Notes under the pieces: model-generated
Databases searched by the model: none
What the model was told of the DNA's origin: nothing
Seen by the model: the letters and a program-made list of their open reading frames with translations, nothing else
Position numbers and translations under genes: made by a program
Virus record (IMG/VR): IMGVR_UViG_3300028592_000024
Location: 1-47,422 of that record
DNA: 47,422 nt
Source of the DNA: a virus
Direction: 5' to 3' (one strand)
Part shown: positions 47,391 through 47,422 of the stretch, one piece after another
Layout: every line of letters begins with the position of its first letter
How positions within the stretch are numbered: position 1 is the first letter of the stretch

Positions 47391-47422
47391 ATGGCCAGGG
47401 TTAATTCGGATGAGGTTCAGAC
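47391..47422 (+). CDS. truncated gene at window edge
   Basis: ATG behind TCTGGAGGGTAATACT, reading MARVNSDEVQ before the window ends. The ribosome site shows it is a real start; nothing can be said about the product. Confidence 0.6.
   Translation, partial: MARVNSDEVQ

Noticed and set aside
1-47422. CRISPR array, transposon or integrase
   Set aside because: No regular repeat-spacer pattern, no terminal inverted repeats with transposase and no integrase motif were seen.

Overview
The window is about 47 kb of a double-stranded DNA phage genome that looks virulent; I see no integrase or prophage repressor. The likely host is a planctomycete. This is inferred mainly from the exported proteins at the right end (short Sec signals, Tyr/Pro/Gln repeats, CxxCH heme motifs in planctomycete-like contexts), not from a database match. 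Both outer genes are cut by the window edges.

Layout. Positions 1-32,700 are transcribed almost entirely leftward. 1-5,900 holds a primase, a DUF3310-MazG fusion, a small HTH protein, a thymidylate synthase-family enzyme, an FkbM methyltransferase and a protein resembling the helical domain of 5-hydroxymethyl-dU DNA kinase. One short rightward gene encodes a tailed winged-helix protein. 6,000-23,400 holds a class II ribonucleotide reductase, family A DNA polymerase, two ParB/sulfiredoxin-fold-like proteins, a tRNA cluster with a clear amber (CUA) suppressor tRNA, a putative ssDNA-binding protein, a Sak4-like ATPase, a PD-(D/E)XK nuclease, a CsrA-zinc-ribbon fusion, a family 4 uracil-DNA glycosylase, a RuvC-like resolvase, a UvrD-like helicase and an HNH nuclease. 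23,400-32,700 is a tightly packed array of mostly small unknown genes, many with a TCGCCC element in their leaders.

32,700-33,780 is a gene-poor switch region. It holds a perfect-consensus leftward promoter, TTGCGCAA palindromes, a 400-bp tract full of CTTGCAAG palindromes and an 18-bp direct repeat. It is a candidate replication origin and control region. From 33,784 rightward come the small terminase, a large terminase split into separate ATPase and nuclease genes, portal, DUF2213 protease/scaffold, decoration protein, encapsulin-like HK97-fold major capsid protein, a membrane coiled-coil protein and a metzincin protease. Two exported proteins with single c-type heme motifs and an exported repeat protein follow.

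How it may work together. The leftward genes give a largely self-sufficient replication, recombination and nucleotide supply set. The thymidylate-synthase-family enzyme, hydroxymethyl-dU-kinase-like protein, MazG, RNR and UDG fit phage DNA with modified thymidines. The rightward block makes the capsid and then, unusually, exported redox-type proteins. Leftward promoters close to the sigma70 consensus, some with palindromes across the spacer or -10, suggest host polymerase transcribes the early genes under repressor-type control. The most novel points are the exported cytochrome-like proteins, the possible thymidine hypermodification set, the amber suppressor tRNA, the CsrA-zinc fusion, and a dispersed motif (core TCTGGAGG) that recurs far above chance on both strands.
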